From LMUY01 sp964244655 (GTDB lineage: Bacteria; Pseudomonadota; Alphaproteobacteria; Acetobacterales; Acetobacteraceae), in NCBI GenBank assembly GCA_964244655.1, contig CAXTJU010000069.1:1-16884 (forward strand): a stretch of 16,884 bases of DNA, read 5' to 3'. The position numbers and the translations under genes were made by a program. Position 1 is the first letter of the stretch. Each line of letters starts with the position of its first letter. Shown piece after piece: positions 1 to 7,832 of the stretch. The notes under the pieces were generated by a model. It worked only from the letters and a program-made list of their open reading frames with translations. It was not told the DNA's origin and searched no databases.

Positions 1-143
1 CCATGACCCTGCCCGACCGCTTCATCGACCACAACACACCCAAAGCACAATACGAAAACGCCGGGCTCAACGCCGACAATATCACGCGCACAGTGATGGA
101 AGCGGTGGGCTGCAACACGATCAAGCTGGTGTCTAATCCATGA
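1..143 (+). CDS. dxs: 1-deoxy-D-xylulose-5-phosphate synthase, C-terminal end (partial)
   Basis: Only the last 46 residues are in the window, read in the frame starting at base 3. They begin MTLPDRFIDHNTPKAQYENA, followed by AGLNADNI and a stop at 141-143. The LPD-x-FIDH-x-xP pattern followed by an AGL/I segment is the usual end of DXS. DXS is a thiamine-diphosphate enzyme that condenses pyruvate with glyceraldehyde-3-phosphate in the MEP isoprenoid pathway. Its stop overlaps the hpnM start in an ATGA (140-143), so the two are probably translationally coupled. The coupling fits a cluster that supplies C5 units for squalene and hopanoid synthesis. The catalytic and cofactor domains lie outside the window, so the call rests on the tail and the neighbours. 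Confidence 0.88.
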   Translation, partial: MTLPDRFIDHNTPKAQYENAGLNADNITRTVMEAVGCNTIKLVSNP

Positions 144-748
144 GCCGCATCCCCGTCCTGCTTGCCTTTCTGCTGCTGGCCGCGCCCGCGGCGCATGCGG
201 CCGCGCCGGAGGCGGCAGCCCCCATCGCGGCCCTGGACAACGCCCTGGTGGAGATCATGAAGGCTGGCAAGGCCACCCCATTCGCGCAGCGCTACGCGAC
301 GCTGGAGCCAGTCGTGGAGCGGAGCTTCGACCTGGACAGCATCCTGGAGACCTCCATCGGCTCCCGCTGGCAGAGTTTCACCCCCGCGCAGCAGCAGGAG
401 CTGCGCGCCGTGTTCGCCCGCTTCACCATCGCGAGCTACGTCAGCAACTTCACCAGCTTTGAAGGCGAGCGCTTCGAGATCGAGCCGGACACCCGCGCCA
501 TCGGCGCCGAGGAGGTCGTCTCGACCCGCATCGTGCCCACCAGCGGCACGACCAACCGGCTGGACTACGTGATGCGCCAGTCCGAGGGCGGCTGGCGGGC
601 GGTCGATGTGCTGCTGGACGGCACCATCAGCCGGGTCGCGGTGCAGCGGTCGGACTTCCGCAGCTTGCTGGGCGGTGGTCCGGAGGCGCTGGTGGGAATG
701 TTGCAGAAGAAGGTGACGGACCTTTCCGGCGGCGCCAGCGTTCCGTAA
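140..748 (+). CDS. hpnM: Hopanoid-associated periplasmic MlaC/Ttg2D-like protein HpnM
   Basis: The 202-residue protein starts with a Sec signal peptide: Arg at position 3, a Leu/Ala-rich core, and an AHA-A cleavage region near residues 20-22. The mature part matches the MlaC/Ttg2D toluene-tolerance fold in length and pattern. Features seen are FDLDSILETSIGSRW, a TPAQQQELRAVFARF helix, and the later paired strands with GGWRAVDVLLDGTISRV. Family members carry phospholipids across the periplasm, and HpnM is the paralogue found in hopanoid clusters. A role in lipid or hopanoid transport is inferred from family and context. The ATG is chosen because it overlaps the dxs stop and directly precedes the signal peptide. 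hpnI starts 4 bp after its stop. No strong Shine-Dalgarno sequence is visible, which fits coupled translation. Confidence 0.9.
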   Translation: MSRIPVLLAFLLLAAPAAHAAAPEAAAPIAALDNALVEIMKAGKATPFAQRYATLEPVVERSFDLDSILETSIGSRWQSFTPAQQQELRAVFARFTIASYVSNFTSFEGERFEIEPDTRAIGAEEVVSTRIVPTSGTTNRLDYVMRQSEGGWRAVDVLLDGTISRVAVQRSDFRSLLGGGPEALVGMLQKKVTDLSGGASVP

Positions 749-752
749 CCAA

Positions 753-1898
753 ATGTTGCAAACAACGATGCTCCTTGCGGCGCTGGCCGCCCTCGCAACC
801 CTGGCCGGCCTTGTGCAAGCGGTGACCGGCTGGTGGGCCGTGCGCCGCTTCAGCCGTGCTGACCACCCTCCTGGGCCGTGGCGTCCGGCCATGACCGTGC
901 TGAAGCCGCTACATGGCGACGAGCCGCTGCTGGAGCAGGCGTTGGCCAGCTTCTGCGGCCAGGACTACCCCAATTTCCAGATCGTGTTCGGTTTGCAGGA
1001 CCCGACGGACCCGGCGCTGCACGTCATCCGCCGGCTGCGCGCCCGGTTCCCCGCCGTGGACATGGCGGTCGTCATCGACCCGGCGCAGCATGGGGTGAAC
1101 CGCAAGGTCAGCAATCTCATCAACATGTACGGACGCGCCAAGCATGACGTGATCGTCATGGCGGACAGCGACATCCACGCCGACCCGGGCTATCTGGACC
1201 AGCTGGCGGCGACGCTGGGCCAGGACGGCGTGGGGCTGGTCACCACCCTGTATGCCGGGGTCGGCGCGTCCGGTACCCTAGCCGCCCGGCTCGGCGCCGG
1301 GCAGATCAACCACAGCTTCCTGCCGGGTGCCTTGCTGGCCCGCGGCCTGGGCCGCCGCGACTGCCTCGGCGCCACCATGGCGTTGCGCCGGGCCATGCTG
1401 GAGCGCGTCGGCGGGTTGCACGCCCTCGTCCACCACCTCGCCGACGATGCCGTGCTGGGCCGTTTGGTGATGGCCCGCGGCGAGACGGTGGCGCTGGCCC
1501 ATACGGTGCCTGCCACGACGGTGCCGGAGCGCCGGGTGGCGGACCTATTCGCGCACGAACTGCGCTGGGGACGCACGATCCAGTCGGTGGCCCCGCTCGG
1601 CTTCGCCCTGTCTGCCGTGCAATACCCGCTGTTCTGGGCGTCGGCCTGCATGGCGCTGTCCGGCTTCGACCCACCGGCGATAGCCTTGTTCGGGACAGCC
1701 TGGCTGGTCCGTGCCGGCGCCATGACCGGGATCGACCGGGCGCTCGGGCTTGCCACGGTGCTGCCGATCTGGCTTCTGCCCCTGCGGGACGTGCTGTCCG
1801 TCGCTGTCATTCTGGCGAGCTATGGTGGCCGCAAGGTGGAGTGGCGTGGGCATATCCTGCACATCTCGCCGCCGCGGCTCGCGGCAGGCAAAGGATAG
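753..1898 (+). CDS. hpnI: Hopanoid glycosyltransferase HpnI
   Basis: This 381-residue membrane glycosyltransferase resembles the ceramide glucosyltransferase type (GT2/GT21). There is an N-terminal membrane segment at about residues 4-23, then MTVLKPLHGDEPLLEQAL, typical of the nucleotide-sugar domain. A DSD metal-binding motif lies at residues 138-140. The family's (Q/R)xxRW-like motif appears as HELRWGR near residue 270, followed by several C-terminal hydrophobic segments. In characterised hopanoid producers HpnI transfers N-acetylglucosamine from UDP-GlcNAc to bacteriohopanetetrol at the inner membrane. It sits between hpnM and hpnJ with gaps of 4 and 3 bp, so co-transcription is very likely. 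The ATG at 753 is used; an in-frame ATG at 768 would trim five residues. The assignment is secure from the motif order and neighbours. Confidence 0.93.
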   Translation: MLQTTMLLAALAALATLAGLVQAVTGWWAVRRFSRADHPPGPWRPAMTVLKPLHGDEPLLEQALASFCGQDYPNFQIVFGLQDPTDPALHVIRRLRARFPAVDMAVVIDPAQHGVNRKVSNLINMYGRAKHDVIVMADSDIHADPGYLDQLAATLGQDGVGLVTTLYAGVGASGTLAARLGAGQINHSFLPGALLARGLGRRDCLGATMALRRAMLERVGGLHALVHHLADDAVLGRLVMARGETVALAHTVPATTVPERRVADLFAHELRWGRTIQSVAPLGFALSAVQYPLFWASACMALSGFDPPAIALFGTAWLVRAGAMTGIDRALGLATVLPIWLLPLRDVLSVAVILASYGGRKVEWRGHILHISPPRLAAGKG

Positions 1899-1901
1899 AA
1901 T

Positions 1902-3329
1902 ATGATGAAGACGCTGTTTCTGCAGCCGCCCTCGCTGAGCGGGTTCGACGGGGGCGCCGGGTCCCGCTACCAGGCCAAGCGCGAAATTCGCTCGTTCTGG
2001 TATCCCACCTGGCTGGCGCAGCCGGCGGCGCTGGTAGAGGGCAGCCGACTGATCGACGCGCCGCCCGCCAACATGGGCATGGAGCCCGTGCTGGCTGCCG
2101 CGATGGAGCACGACATGGTGGTGCTGCACACCTCCACCCCGTCTTTCGCGTCCGACGTGAAGGTGGCGCAGGCGTTGAAGGACGCGAAGCCCTCGCTCAA
2201 GATCGGCTTCGTCGGCGCCAAGGTGGCGGTGCAGCCGGCCGAAAGCCTGCAACAAGGCAACTGCATCGACTTCGTGGCGCGCAACGAGTTCGACTTCACC
2301 ATTAAGGAAGTTGCCGAGGGCCGCGCCTACAAGGACGTGGACGGCATCAGCTTCCGCGACCCGAACGGCCTCCTGGTGCACAACCGGGACCGCGCCATGA
2401 TCGAGGACATGGACAGCCTGCCGTTCGTGACCGACGTGTACCAGCGCAACCTGCGCATCGAAGACTACTTCATCGGCTACCTGATGCACCCGTACATCTC
2501 GATTTACACGGGCCGCGGCTGCAAGTCGCACTGCACCTTCTGCCTGTGGCCGCAGACGGTGGGCGGGCATCGCTACCGCACCCGCAGCCCGGCGCACGTC
2601 GCCGCCGAGATCGCCCATGCGCAGAAGATGTTCCCGCAGGTGCGCGAGTTCTTCTTCGACGACGACACCTTCACCGACGACCTGCCCCGCGCCGAAGCGA
2701 TCGCGCGCGAGCTGGGCAAGCTGGGCGTCACCTGGTCCTGCAACGCCAAGGCCAACGTGCCGCGCAGCACGCTTAAGGTGCTGAAGGACAACGGGTTGCG
2801 GCTGCTGCTGGTGGGCTACGAAAGCGGCAACCAGCAGATTTTGCACAACATCAAGAAGGGCATGCTGATCGACGTGGCGCGTCGCTTCACCAAGGATTGC
2901 CACGAGCTGGGGATCAAGATCCACGGCACGTTTATCCTCGGCCTGCCCGGCGAAACGCGCGAGACGATCCAGCAGACCATTAAGTTCGCCACCGAAATTA
3001 ACCCGCACACGCTGCAAGTGTCTCTGGCCGCACCGTATCCCGGCACCTTCCTGCATAAGCAGGCGCTGGAGAACGGTTGGCTAAGCGCCGAGCATGCAGA
3101 ACTCACGGACGAGACGGGCATTCAAATCGCGCCGCTCGACTACCCGCATTTATCCCACGGCGAAATCTTCGACAGCGTGGAAGTGTTCTACAAGCGGTTC
3201 TATTTCCGAGCGCCTAAGATCGCCTCCATCGTCGGCGAGATGGTGCGCAGCCCGCAGATGATGAAGCGTCGTTTGCGCGAAGGCGTGGAGTTCTTCCAGT
3301 TCATGCGGGACCGCAACAAGGCTGCCTGA
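1902..3329 (+). CDS. hpnJ: Hopanoid radical SAM enzyme HpnJ (cyclitol ring contraction)
   Basis: The protein has 475 residues. It has an N-terminal cobalamin-binding-like Rossmann region (about 1-160) and a radical SAM core. The 4Fe-4S cluster motif CxxxCxxC is at Cys207, Cys211 and Cys214 within GRGCKSHCTFC. Further along are a GYESGNQQIL motif and an HGTFILGLPGET motif, both usual in B12-type radical SAM proteins. HpnJ is known to convert the glucosaminyl headgroup of bacteriohopanetetrol into the cyclitol ether by ring contraction. The ATG at 1902 has a clear AAGGA site at 1891-1895 with 6-bp spacing. An adjacent ATG at 1905 would change only one residue. The gene ends at the TGA 3327-3329, where the reading of hpnK begins in an unusual way. 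Confidence 0.95.
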   Translation: MMKTLFLQPPSLSGFDGGAGSRYQAKREIRSFWYPTWLAQPAALVEGSRLIDAPPANMGMEPVLAAAMEHDMVVLHTSTPSFASDVKVAQALKDAKPSLKIGFVGAKVAVQPAESLQQGNCIDFVARNEFDFTIKEVAEGRAYKDVDGISFRDPNGLLVHNRDRAMIEDMDSLPFVTDVYQRNLRIEDYFIGYLMHPYISIYTGRGCKSHCTFCLWPQTVGGHRYRTRSPAHVAAEIAHAQKMFPQVREFFFDDDTFTDDLPRAEAIARELGKLGVTWSCNAKANVPRSTLKVLKDNGLRLLLVGYESGNQQILHNIKKGMLIDVARRFTKDCHELGIKIHGTFILGLPGETRETIQQTIKFATEINPHTLQVSLAAPYPGTFLHKQALENGWLSAEHAELTDETGIQIAPLDYPHLSHGEIFDSVEVFYKRFYFRAPKIASIVGEMVRSPQMMKRRLREGVEFFQFMRDRNKAA

Positions 3330-4155
3330 CCGCCGGGTCCCCCCCTCTCAGGTCATCGTCTCGGCCGACGATTTCGGCCTGTCCCTGGCGGTCAATGAGG
3401 CGGTGGAGCTGGCCCATCGCGGCGGCCTGCTGAGCACGGCAAGCCTGATGGTGGCGGGTCCGGCAGCGGCGGACGCCGTGGCGCGGGCTAGGCGGCTGCC
3501 CGAGTTGCGGGTGGGGCTGCACTTGGTGGTGATCGAAGGCCCGGCGGTGCTGCCGGACCCGGCGTTGCTCGGCTTGGAGGGCCAGTTTCCATCCGGCCAA
3601 CTGCGGCTCGGTGTGCGATACTTCTTCAGCCCTGTGGCCCGGCGGCAGTTGCGGGCGGAGATCGCGGCCCAGTTCGCGGCCTTTGCGCGGACGGGGCTGC
3701 GACTCGATCATGCCAATGCACATAAACACATGCATTTGCACCCCACGGTCGGCCAGATGCTGATCGAGGAAGGAGCACGCCACGCCTTGCGCGCCTTGCG
3801 CATCCCGGCAGAGCCGCCGGCCGTGATCGCGGCCGCGGGCGGTCCAGCCGGGTGGGGGGCCAAGGCCCTGTATCGCTGGTCAGGGTTGCTGCGGAGGCAG
3901 GCACGGCGAGCAGGGCTGCAGACCAACGACCATGTTTTCGGCATTGCCTGGAGCGGGCGCATGACGGCCGCACAGCTGCTGCGGCTGGCGCCGCTGTTGC
4001 CGGCCGGGGTAAGCGAGATTTACTTCCATCCGGCGGCCTGGGCCGATCAGCGCCTGTCCAGCCTCATGCCAGGATACCAGCACGGACTGGAGCTGGCGGC
4101 TTTGCTGGACGACTCGGTTGCGGCCGCGCTGCCGACGCGGACCACCTACACCTGA
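3322..4155 (+). CDS. hpnK: Hopanoid YdjC/ChbG-type deacetylase HpnK, non-canonical start
   Basis: This is a YdjC/ChbG-family carbohydrate deacetylase. The conserved N-terminal strand VIVSADDFGLS carries the metal/catalytic Asp pair (Asp16-Asp17 with this start). DHANAHKHMHLHP at about residues 129-141 supplies the metal-binding histidines. HpnK removes the acetyl group from GlcNAc-bacteriohopanetetrol between the HpnI and HpnJ steps. The frame is open from 3265, but no ATG, GTG or TTG occurs before the ADDFG motif. The nearest GTG (3403) would delete it. I place the start at CTG 3322, which overlaps the hpnJ stop by 8 bp and gives 277 residues. A start at another rare codon, or a base error in the C7 run at 3339-3345, is equally possible. 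The gene is certain; the start is not. Confidence 0.85.
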   Translation: MPDRRVPPSQVIVSADDFGLSLAVNEAVELAHRGGLLSTASLMVAGPAAADAVARARRLPELRVGLHLVVIEGPAVLPDPALLGLEGQFPSGQLRLGVRYFFSPVARRQLRAEIAAQFAAFARTGLRLDHANAHKHMHLHPTVGQMLIEEGARHALRALRIPAEPPAVIAAAGGPAGWGAKALYRWSGLLRRQARRAGLQTNDHVFGIAWSGRMTAAQLLRLAPLLPAGVSEIYFHPAAWADQRLSSLMPGYQHGLELAALLDDSVAAALPTRTTYT

Positions 4156-4165
4156 AGCAGGTGGC

Positions 4166-4642
4166 TCATCCCTTGCGGGTGGCCGGAGCCTTGTTGGCGA
4201 ACACCGCATTCGCGTTCTGCTGCTGCGCCGGCGGCATGGCAGCGTAGAGCGGAGCAAAGGCGGCGGCCAGACTCTTCAGCCCGGCAGCATGGGCTTCGGC
4301 GACAGCCCCGTAAGACTGGATGTCATCGACGGCATTCATCGTCGCCATCTTGTCCTGGCGGGTCTGCATGGCAGTGGTCAGCGACTTGGCATTGTCTCCC
4401 ATGACGCCGGCAACCGTGGCCCACAGGCTCTCCTGCTCGGGGGTGATACGAAGTTGGTCGTGCAGGCGCTTGATCCGCGCGCCCACGTCGTCCGTCGGCG
4501 TCAGGGCCGCCGTCTTGGCGGCAACCTTGGATGGGGCAGCGGTTGAAGCGGGCTGCGCGGCAACGGGCCGGGCTGGGCCGAGCAGCAAGGCCGCGCACAG
4601 GCCGGCGGCAACGCGGGAGAGGCAGGCTGGCTTGATGTTCAT
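4166..4642 (-). CDS. Secreted Spy/CpxP-like (LTXXQ-type) small protein
   Basis: The 158-residue protein has a signal peptide (residues 1 to about 30, ending VAAQ). The mature part is helical and Ala-rich, with LRITPEQESLWATVAGVM and a late MPPAQQQNANAVF helix. A TP-x-Q motif in each half is the hallmark of Spy/CpxP-type periplasmic proteins, which bind unfolded or envelope-stress substrates. That family match is by eye, and the exact function is unknown. The ATG at 4642 has an AAGGA site just upstream. It follows the Gly/His-rich gene on the same strand by 51 bp and converges on hpnK with only 10 bp between stops. Being between hpnK and hpnN it could be an envelope partner of the hopanoid system, but nothing in the sequence proves it. 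Confidence 0.75.
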   Translation of the reverse strand: MNIKPACLSRVAAGLCAALLLGPARPVAAQPASTAAPSKVAAKTAALTPTDDVGARIKRLHDQLRITPEQESLWATVAGVMGDNAKSLTTAMQTRQDKMATMNAVDDIQSYGAVAEAHAAGLKSLAAAFAPLYAAMPPAQQQNANAVFANKAPATRKG

Positions 4643-4693
4643 GGTCCGTCCTTCGCGATGGAAGCGGGAAAGTGTCTTGAGCGGGCAGCAGCC

Positions 4694-5047
4694 TCAACGG
4701 TGGCCGCCTCCGCCGCCATGTCCGCCGCCACCATGGAACCCCCCGCCGCCATGGAAGCCGCCGCCGTGGAAGCCGCCCTCGCCCCCGCGGAAGCCGCCGC
4801 CGCGAAACCCGCCGCCGTAACCCTGGCCATAGGCCAGTCCGAACGAGTCGTAGCCTGGTGCGAAACCGCCATAAGGCGCCCCGCTGTAGATCGCTCCGTA
4901 GCCGCCGCCGACCGGCCTGCAGCCATAGCCGTAAGCATAGCTGTAGCCGACCGGGCAGTTCACCTGCGCCGACGCCGGGGCGGCGAGGGCGGCGCAGGCC
5001 AGGGCCAGCAGGGCTGCCAGCCCGTTTCGCGATTGCCAGCACGCCAT
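4694..5047 (-). CDS. Secreted Gly/His-rich repeat protein
   Basis: This is a 117-residue protein. The ATG at 5047 is chosen because GGGAG (5054-5058) lies 6 bp upstream; an upstream ATG at 5053 abuts that site. Residues 1-28 form a signal peptide ending PASAQ. A short Cys-containing Tyr/Gly part follows (VNCPVGYSYAYGYGC), with two Cys that could form a disulfide. The last 45 residues are tandem Gly-rich units of the GGGF(R/H) type that become His-rich, ending in HGGGGHGGGGGHR. I recognise no named family. The composition suggests an extended, surface or periplasmic, possibly metal-binding tail. It is upstream of the Spy-like gene and downstream of hpnN on the same strand, so co-expression is plausible. 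Confidence 0.7.
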   Translation of the reverse strand: MACWQSRNGLAALLALACAALAAPASAQVNCPVGYSYAYGYGCRPVGGGYGAIYSGAPYGGFAPGYDSFGLAYGQGYGGGFRGGGFRGGEGGFHGGGFHGGGGFHGGGGHGGGGGHR

Positions 5048-5151
5048 GCGCATCTCCCAGGGAAAGCCAAGTGGATTGGCAATGGCCAACCAGGGCCGTC
5101 AGTCTCCTCTACGCGGCCCGCGTCGCGCCGTTCCCGGGGCGTCATCCCAGT

Positions 5152-7758
5152 TTACTCCGCCGCGGCGGGCACGGCCACCGGCGCCCGCAAGGAGGCCAAG
5201 AGCGCCGGGACATACAACAGGGTGGACAGCAGGGTGCAGCCGAGGCTGATCAGCAGCAGCTCCCCCATGCTCGCCGTGCCGGGGTGGCGGGACAGCGCCA
5301 GGGAGCCGAACGCGGTGCCGGTGGTCAGCGCGGAGAAGATCACGGCGCGGGCGGTGGCGCTGGCCAGGCGGGAGTGCTCGCCGGCACGCCAGTTCATCAC
5401 GAAGTAGATGTTGAACGACACGCCCACCCCCAGCAGCAGCGGCAGCGCGATGATGTTGGCGAAGTTGAGCGGCAGCGGCAGCGCCAGGCACACCACCACC
5501 GTCAGCATCGCCGCCAGCAACAGGGCGGACAGCACCACCGCCACGTCCAGCACCCGCCGCAGCGTGGCGAACAGGATCACGGCGATCATGGCGATGGCGG
5601 CGATGGCGGCGTCGCGGAACGCGGTGATGATGGTGCGCGCAGTGGCGATGATGGTGACCGCCGGCCCGCCGGCCTCGGGCACCACGGCGCTCACTTGGTC
5701 CACGAAGCGGCCCAGGCCAGGCCCGCCACTGCCCTCGAGCGTGGGGGTGATCTGCGCCCGGGCGCGACCATCCGGCAGCACCCAGTCTTGCGCGATGGCG
5801 GGCGGGATGTCGGCCACCGTCACCGGCCTAGCGGCCAGGGCGGCGCGCAGCTGCTCGAGCTGGGCGGGCAGGAAGCGGGTCAACGCCGCGTTGGCCTGCG
5901 CCAGCATGGCGTCCGGCGCATTCTGCAAGGCGCGCAGGTCCGCGGCCACCTGCGCCAACGGACTGTCCGCGGGCAGCTTGGCGACCGCCGCCGTCAGCCC
6001 GTTGGCGGCGGTGCGGGCGGCCAGGCGCAGGTCGGACGGCGTCACGGGCGCGGCCGGGGTGCGGTTGCTGAGTGTGGGCTCCAGGATGGTGGCGGCGTCC
6101 GCGATCAGGGCGAGCTTGGCCGCTTGGTCCTGCGGCACGAAGCTGTCCAGCGTCATCGTGCTCGCCACCAGCGGCAACGGCGCGGCGCGCTGCGCCACCG
6201 CCTGCGCCGCCTTCAAGCTCGGCTCCAGGGCGTCGATGCTGTAGGGCGTGGTGACGGGGTTGGCCATCAGGTCGGTCAGCGTCCGCATCGACTCGGTGTG
6301 CGGGTCCTTGGTGTGCAGCGGGTCGGCGTCGAAGCGCAGGAACGGCACGCCGACGGCACCCGCCACGCCCAGCAGCGCGAAGCCGGCCAGGATCGCCCGC
6401 CGCCCCCGCGCGATGCCGCGGTCCAGCGGGCGCAGCCGGGTGAAGCCCACCTCCTCCTGCTCCGGCCGGGGACGGAACAATGTCAAGGCGGCGGGCAGGA
6501 ACATCAGGGTGCAGGCGAACGCGATCAGCATGCCGACGCCGGCGATCAGCCCCAGCTGCGCCACGCCGACGAACGAGGTGGGCAGGAAGGCGAAGAACCC
6601 GGCGGCCGTCGCCACCGCCGCCACGAGCACCTGGATGCCCACCCGCCGCGCCGTGCTGGCCAAGGCGCGCTGCACGTCCGCCTCGTGCAGCCGCACCTCG
6701 CGGAAGCGGACGCTGAACTGGATGGCGAAATCCACCGCGATGCCGGTGAACAGCACGGCGAAGGCGACCGAGATCAGGTTTAACGTGCCGACGGCGAGGG
6801 CGGCGAACCCCGTCGTCAGCAACAGGCCAAGCAGCAGGGTCAGCAGCATGGGCACGATCAGCCGCCAGGAGCGCACCGCCAGGAACAGCCACACGGCGAT
6901 CAGCAGGAAGCTGCCGACCAGGCCGGCCACGGCGCCCTGCAACGCCGTGGCGAACTCCTCGTCGGCCAGCGGAATGACGCCGGTGACGCGGACATGGGCA
7001 CGGCCGGCGGCCACGAACTCCAGCTTGGCGGCGGCGGCGCGCAGGTCGGCGGTGGCGGCCCCGCCGGGCTGCAGCGCGCCGAAATCGAGCTTGGGCTGCA
7101 CCAGCACGAAGCGGTATGGCCCCGCCTTCTCCGCCAGTGAGCCGGACAGCAGCGACTGCCAGGACAGCGGCTGTGGGTGCCCGGCGAGCACGGCGGCGAG
7201 GGTGGCGTGGAACGCTTGTAAGGAGGCGGCGAACCCGGTGAGGTCCGCCTGGCCGCGCTGCACGCCGACGCCGATCAGTGACAGGGCGGCGAACAGGCCG
7301 CGGGCGCTCGGGTCCGCCACCAGCTGGCCGAGGAAGGGCTGCGCGTCGATGGTGCGGTCCAGCAGCGGGCCGAGCTCCTTGGTGTCCAGGAACATCAGGC
7401 CGTTGGTGTCGAAGTACGGCGACGAGTCGGGCCGCCGCACGGTGCGGACGTGGGCCGTGTCGGCGGTCATGGCGGCGGCCAGGCCGGCCGCGGTGGCGTC
7501 CGCCTCCTCCGGGGTGGCAGCGTCGATCACGGCCACGATCAGGTCGCGGTTCTGCGGGAAGTCGCGATCGAAGGCGAGGTTGCGCTGCCGCCAGGGAAGG
7601 GAGGTGGCGAACAGCGCGTCCGTGTCGGTGGACAGGCCCAGGCGCTGGGTCGCGAGCCAGGCGGACCCGGCGGCGAGCAGCAGGGCGAGAAGCATGACCA
7701 GGGAAGCGCGGCGGGCGCTGAAGGCGACGATGCGGGCGAGGAGGGTCGGCACGGACAC
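5152..7758 (-). CDS. hpnN: Hopanoid-associated RND/MMPL transporter HpnN
   Basis: This is a large RND/MMPL-family inner-membrane protein of 868 residues with the start used here. It has the family's duplicated layout: one N-terminal membrane segment (about 14-37), a periplasmic domain, then a bundle containing FTGIAVDFAIQFSVRFREVR near residue 335. A second periplasmic domain and a second bundle with LLLGVGVSFNIYFVMNWRAG near residue 775 follow. In Rhodopseudomonas palustris HpnN is needed to move hopanoids to the outer membrane. The frame stays open up to 7857, but that extension runs into an intergenic repeat. I prefer GTG 7758, which has AGGGG about 11 bp upstream; GTG 7752 and GTG 7770 are alternatives. 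It is transcribed away from hpnK, so it is a separate unit from dxs-hpnMIJK. Confidence 0.92.
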   Translation of the reverse strand: MSVPTLLARIVAFSARRASLVMLLALLLAAGSAWLATQRLGLSTDTDALFATSLPWRQRNLAFDRDFPQNRDLIVAVIDAATPEEADATAAGLAAAMTADTAHVRTVRRPDSSPYFDTNGLMFLDTKELGPLLDRTIDAQPFLGQLVADPSARGLFAALSLIGVGVQRGQADLTGFAASLQAFHATLAAVLAGHPQPLSWQSLLSGSLAEKAGPYRFVLVQPKLDFGALQPGGAATADLRAAAAKLEFVAAGRAHVRVTGVIPLADEEFATALQGAVAGLVGSFLLIAVWLFLAVRSWRLIVPMLLTLLLGLLLTTGFAALAVGTLNLISVAFAVLFTGIAVDFAIQFSVRFREVRLHEADVQRALASTARRVGIQVLVAAVATAAGFFAFLPTSFVGVAQLGLIAGVGMLIAFACTLMFLPAALTLFRPRPEQEEVGFTRLRPLDRGIARGRRAILAGFALLGVAGAVGVPFLRFDADPLHTKDPHTESMRTLTDLMANPVTTPYSIDALEPSLKAAQAVAQRAAPLPLVASTMTLDSFVPQDQAAKLALIADAATILEPTLSNRTPAAPVTPSDLRLAARTAANGLTAAVAKLPADSPLAQVAADLRALQNAPDAMLAQANAALTRFLPAQLEQLRAALAARPVTVADIPPAIAQDWVLPDGRARAQITPTLEGSGGPGLGRFVDQVSAVVPEAGGPAVTIIATARTIITAFRDAAIAAIAMIAVILFATLRRVLDVAVVLSALLLAAMLTVVVCLALPLPLNFANIIALPLLLGVGVSFNIYFVMNWRAGEHSRLASATARAVIFSALTTGTAFGSLALSRHPGTASMGELLLISLGCTLLSTLLYVPALLASLRAPVAVPAAAE

Positions 7759-7832
7759 GATGGGAGGCACCCCTAGCAAGAGCGGCGCACCCAACGGCAG
7801 GGGACGCGCCGCGTCAACAGGGCAGCAGCCTC

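Noticed and set aside
1545..3056. A 503-codon - strand open frame opposite hpnI and hpnJ
   Set aside because: It is antisense to two motif-bearing hopanoid genes, and no family features are visible.
5110..5126. A short inverted repeat (ACGCG-GCC-CGCGT) between hpnN and the Gly-rich gene as a terminator
   Set aside because: It has only 5 bp and no T-run on either strand, which is expected by chance in sequence this GC-rich.
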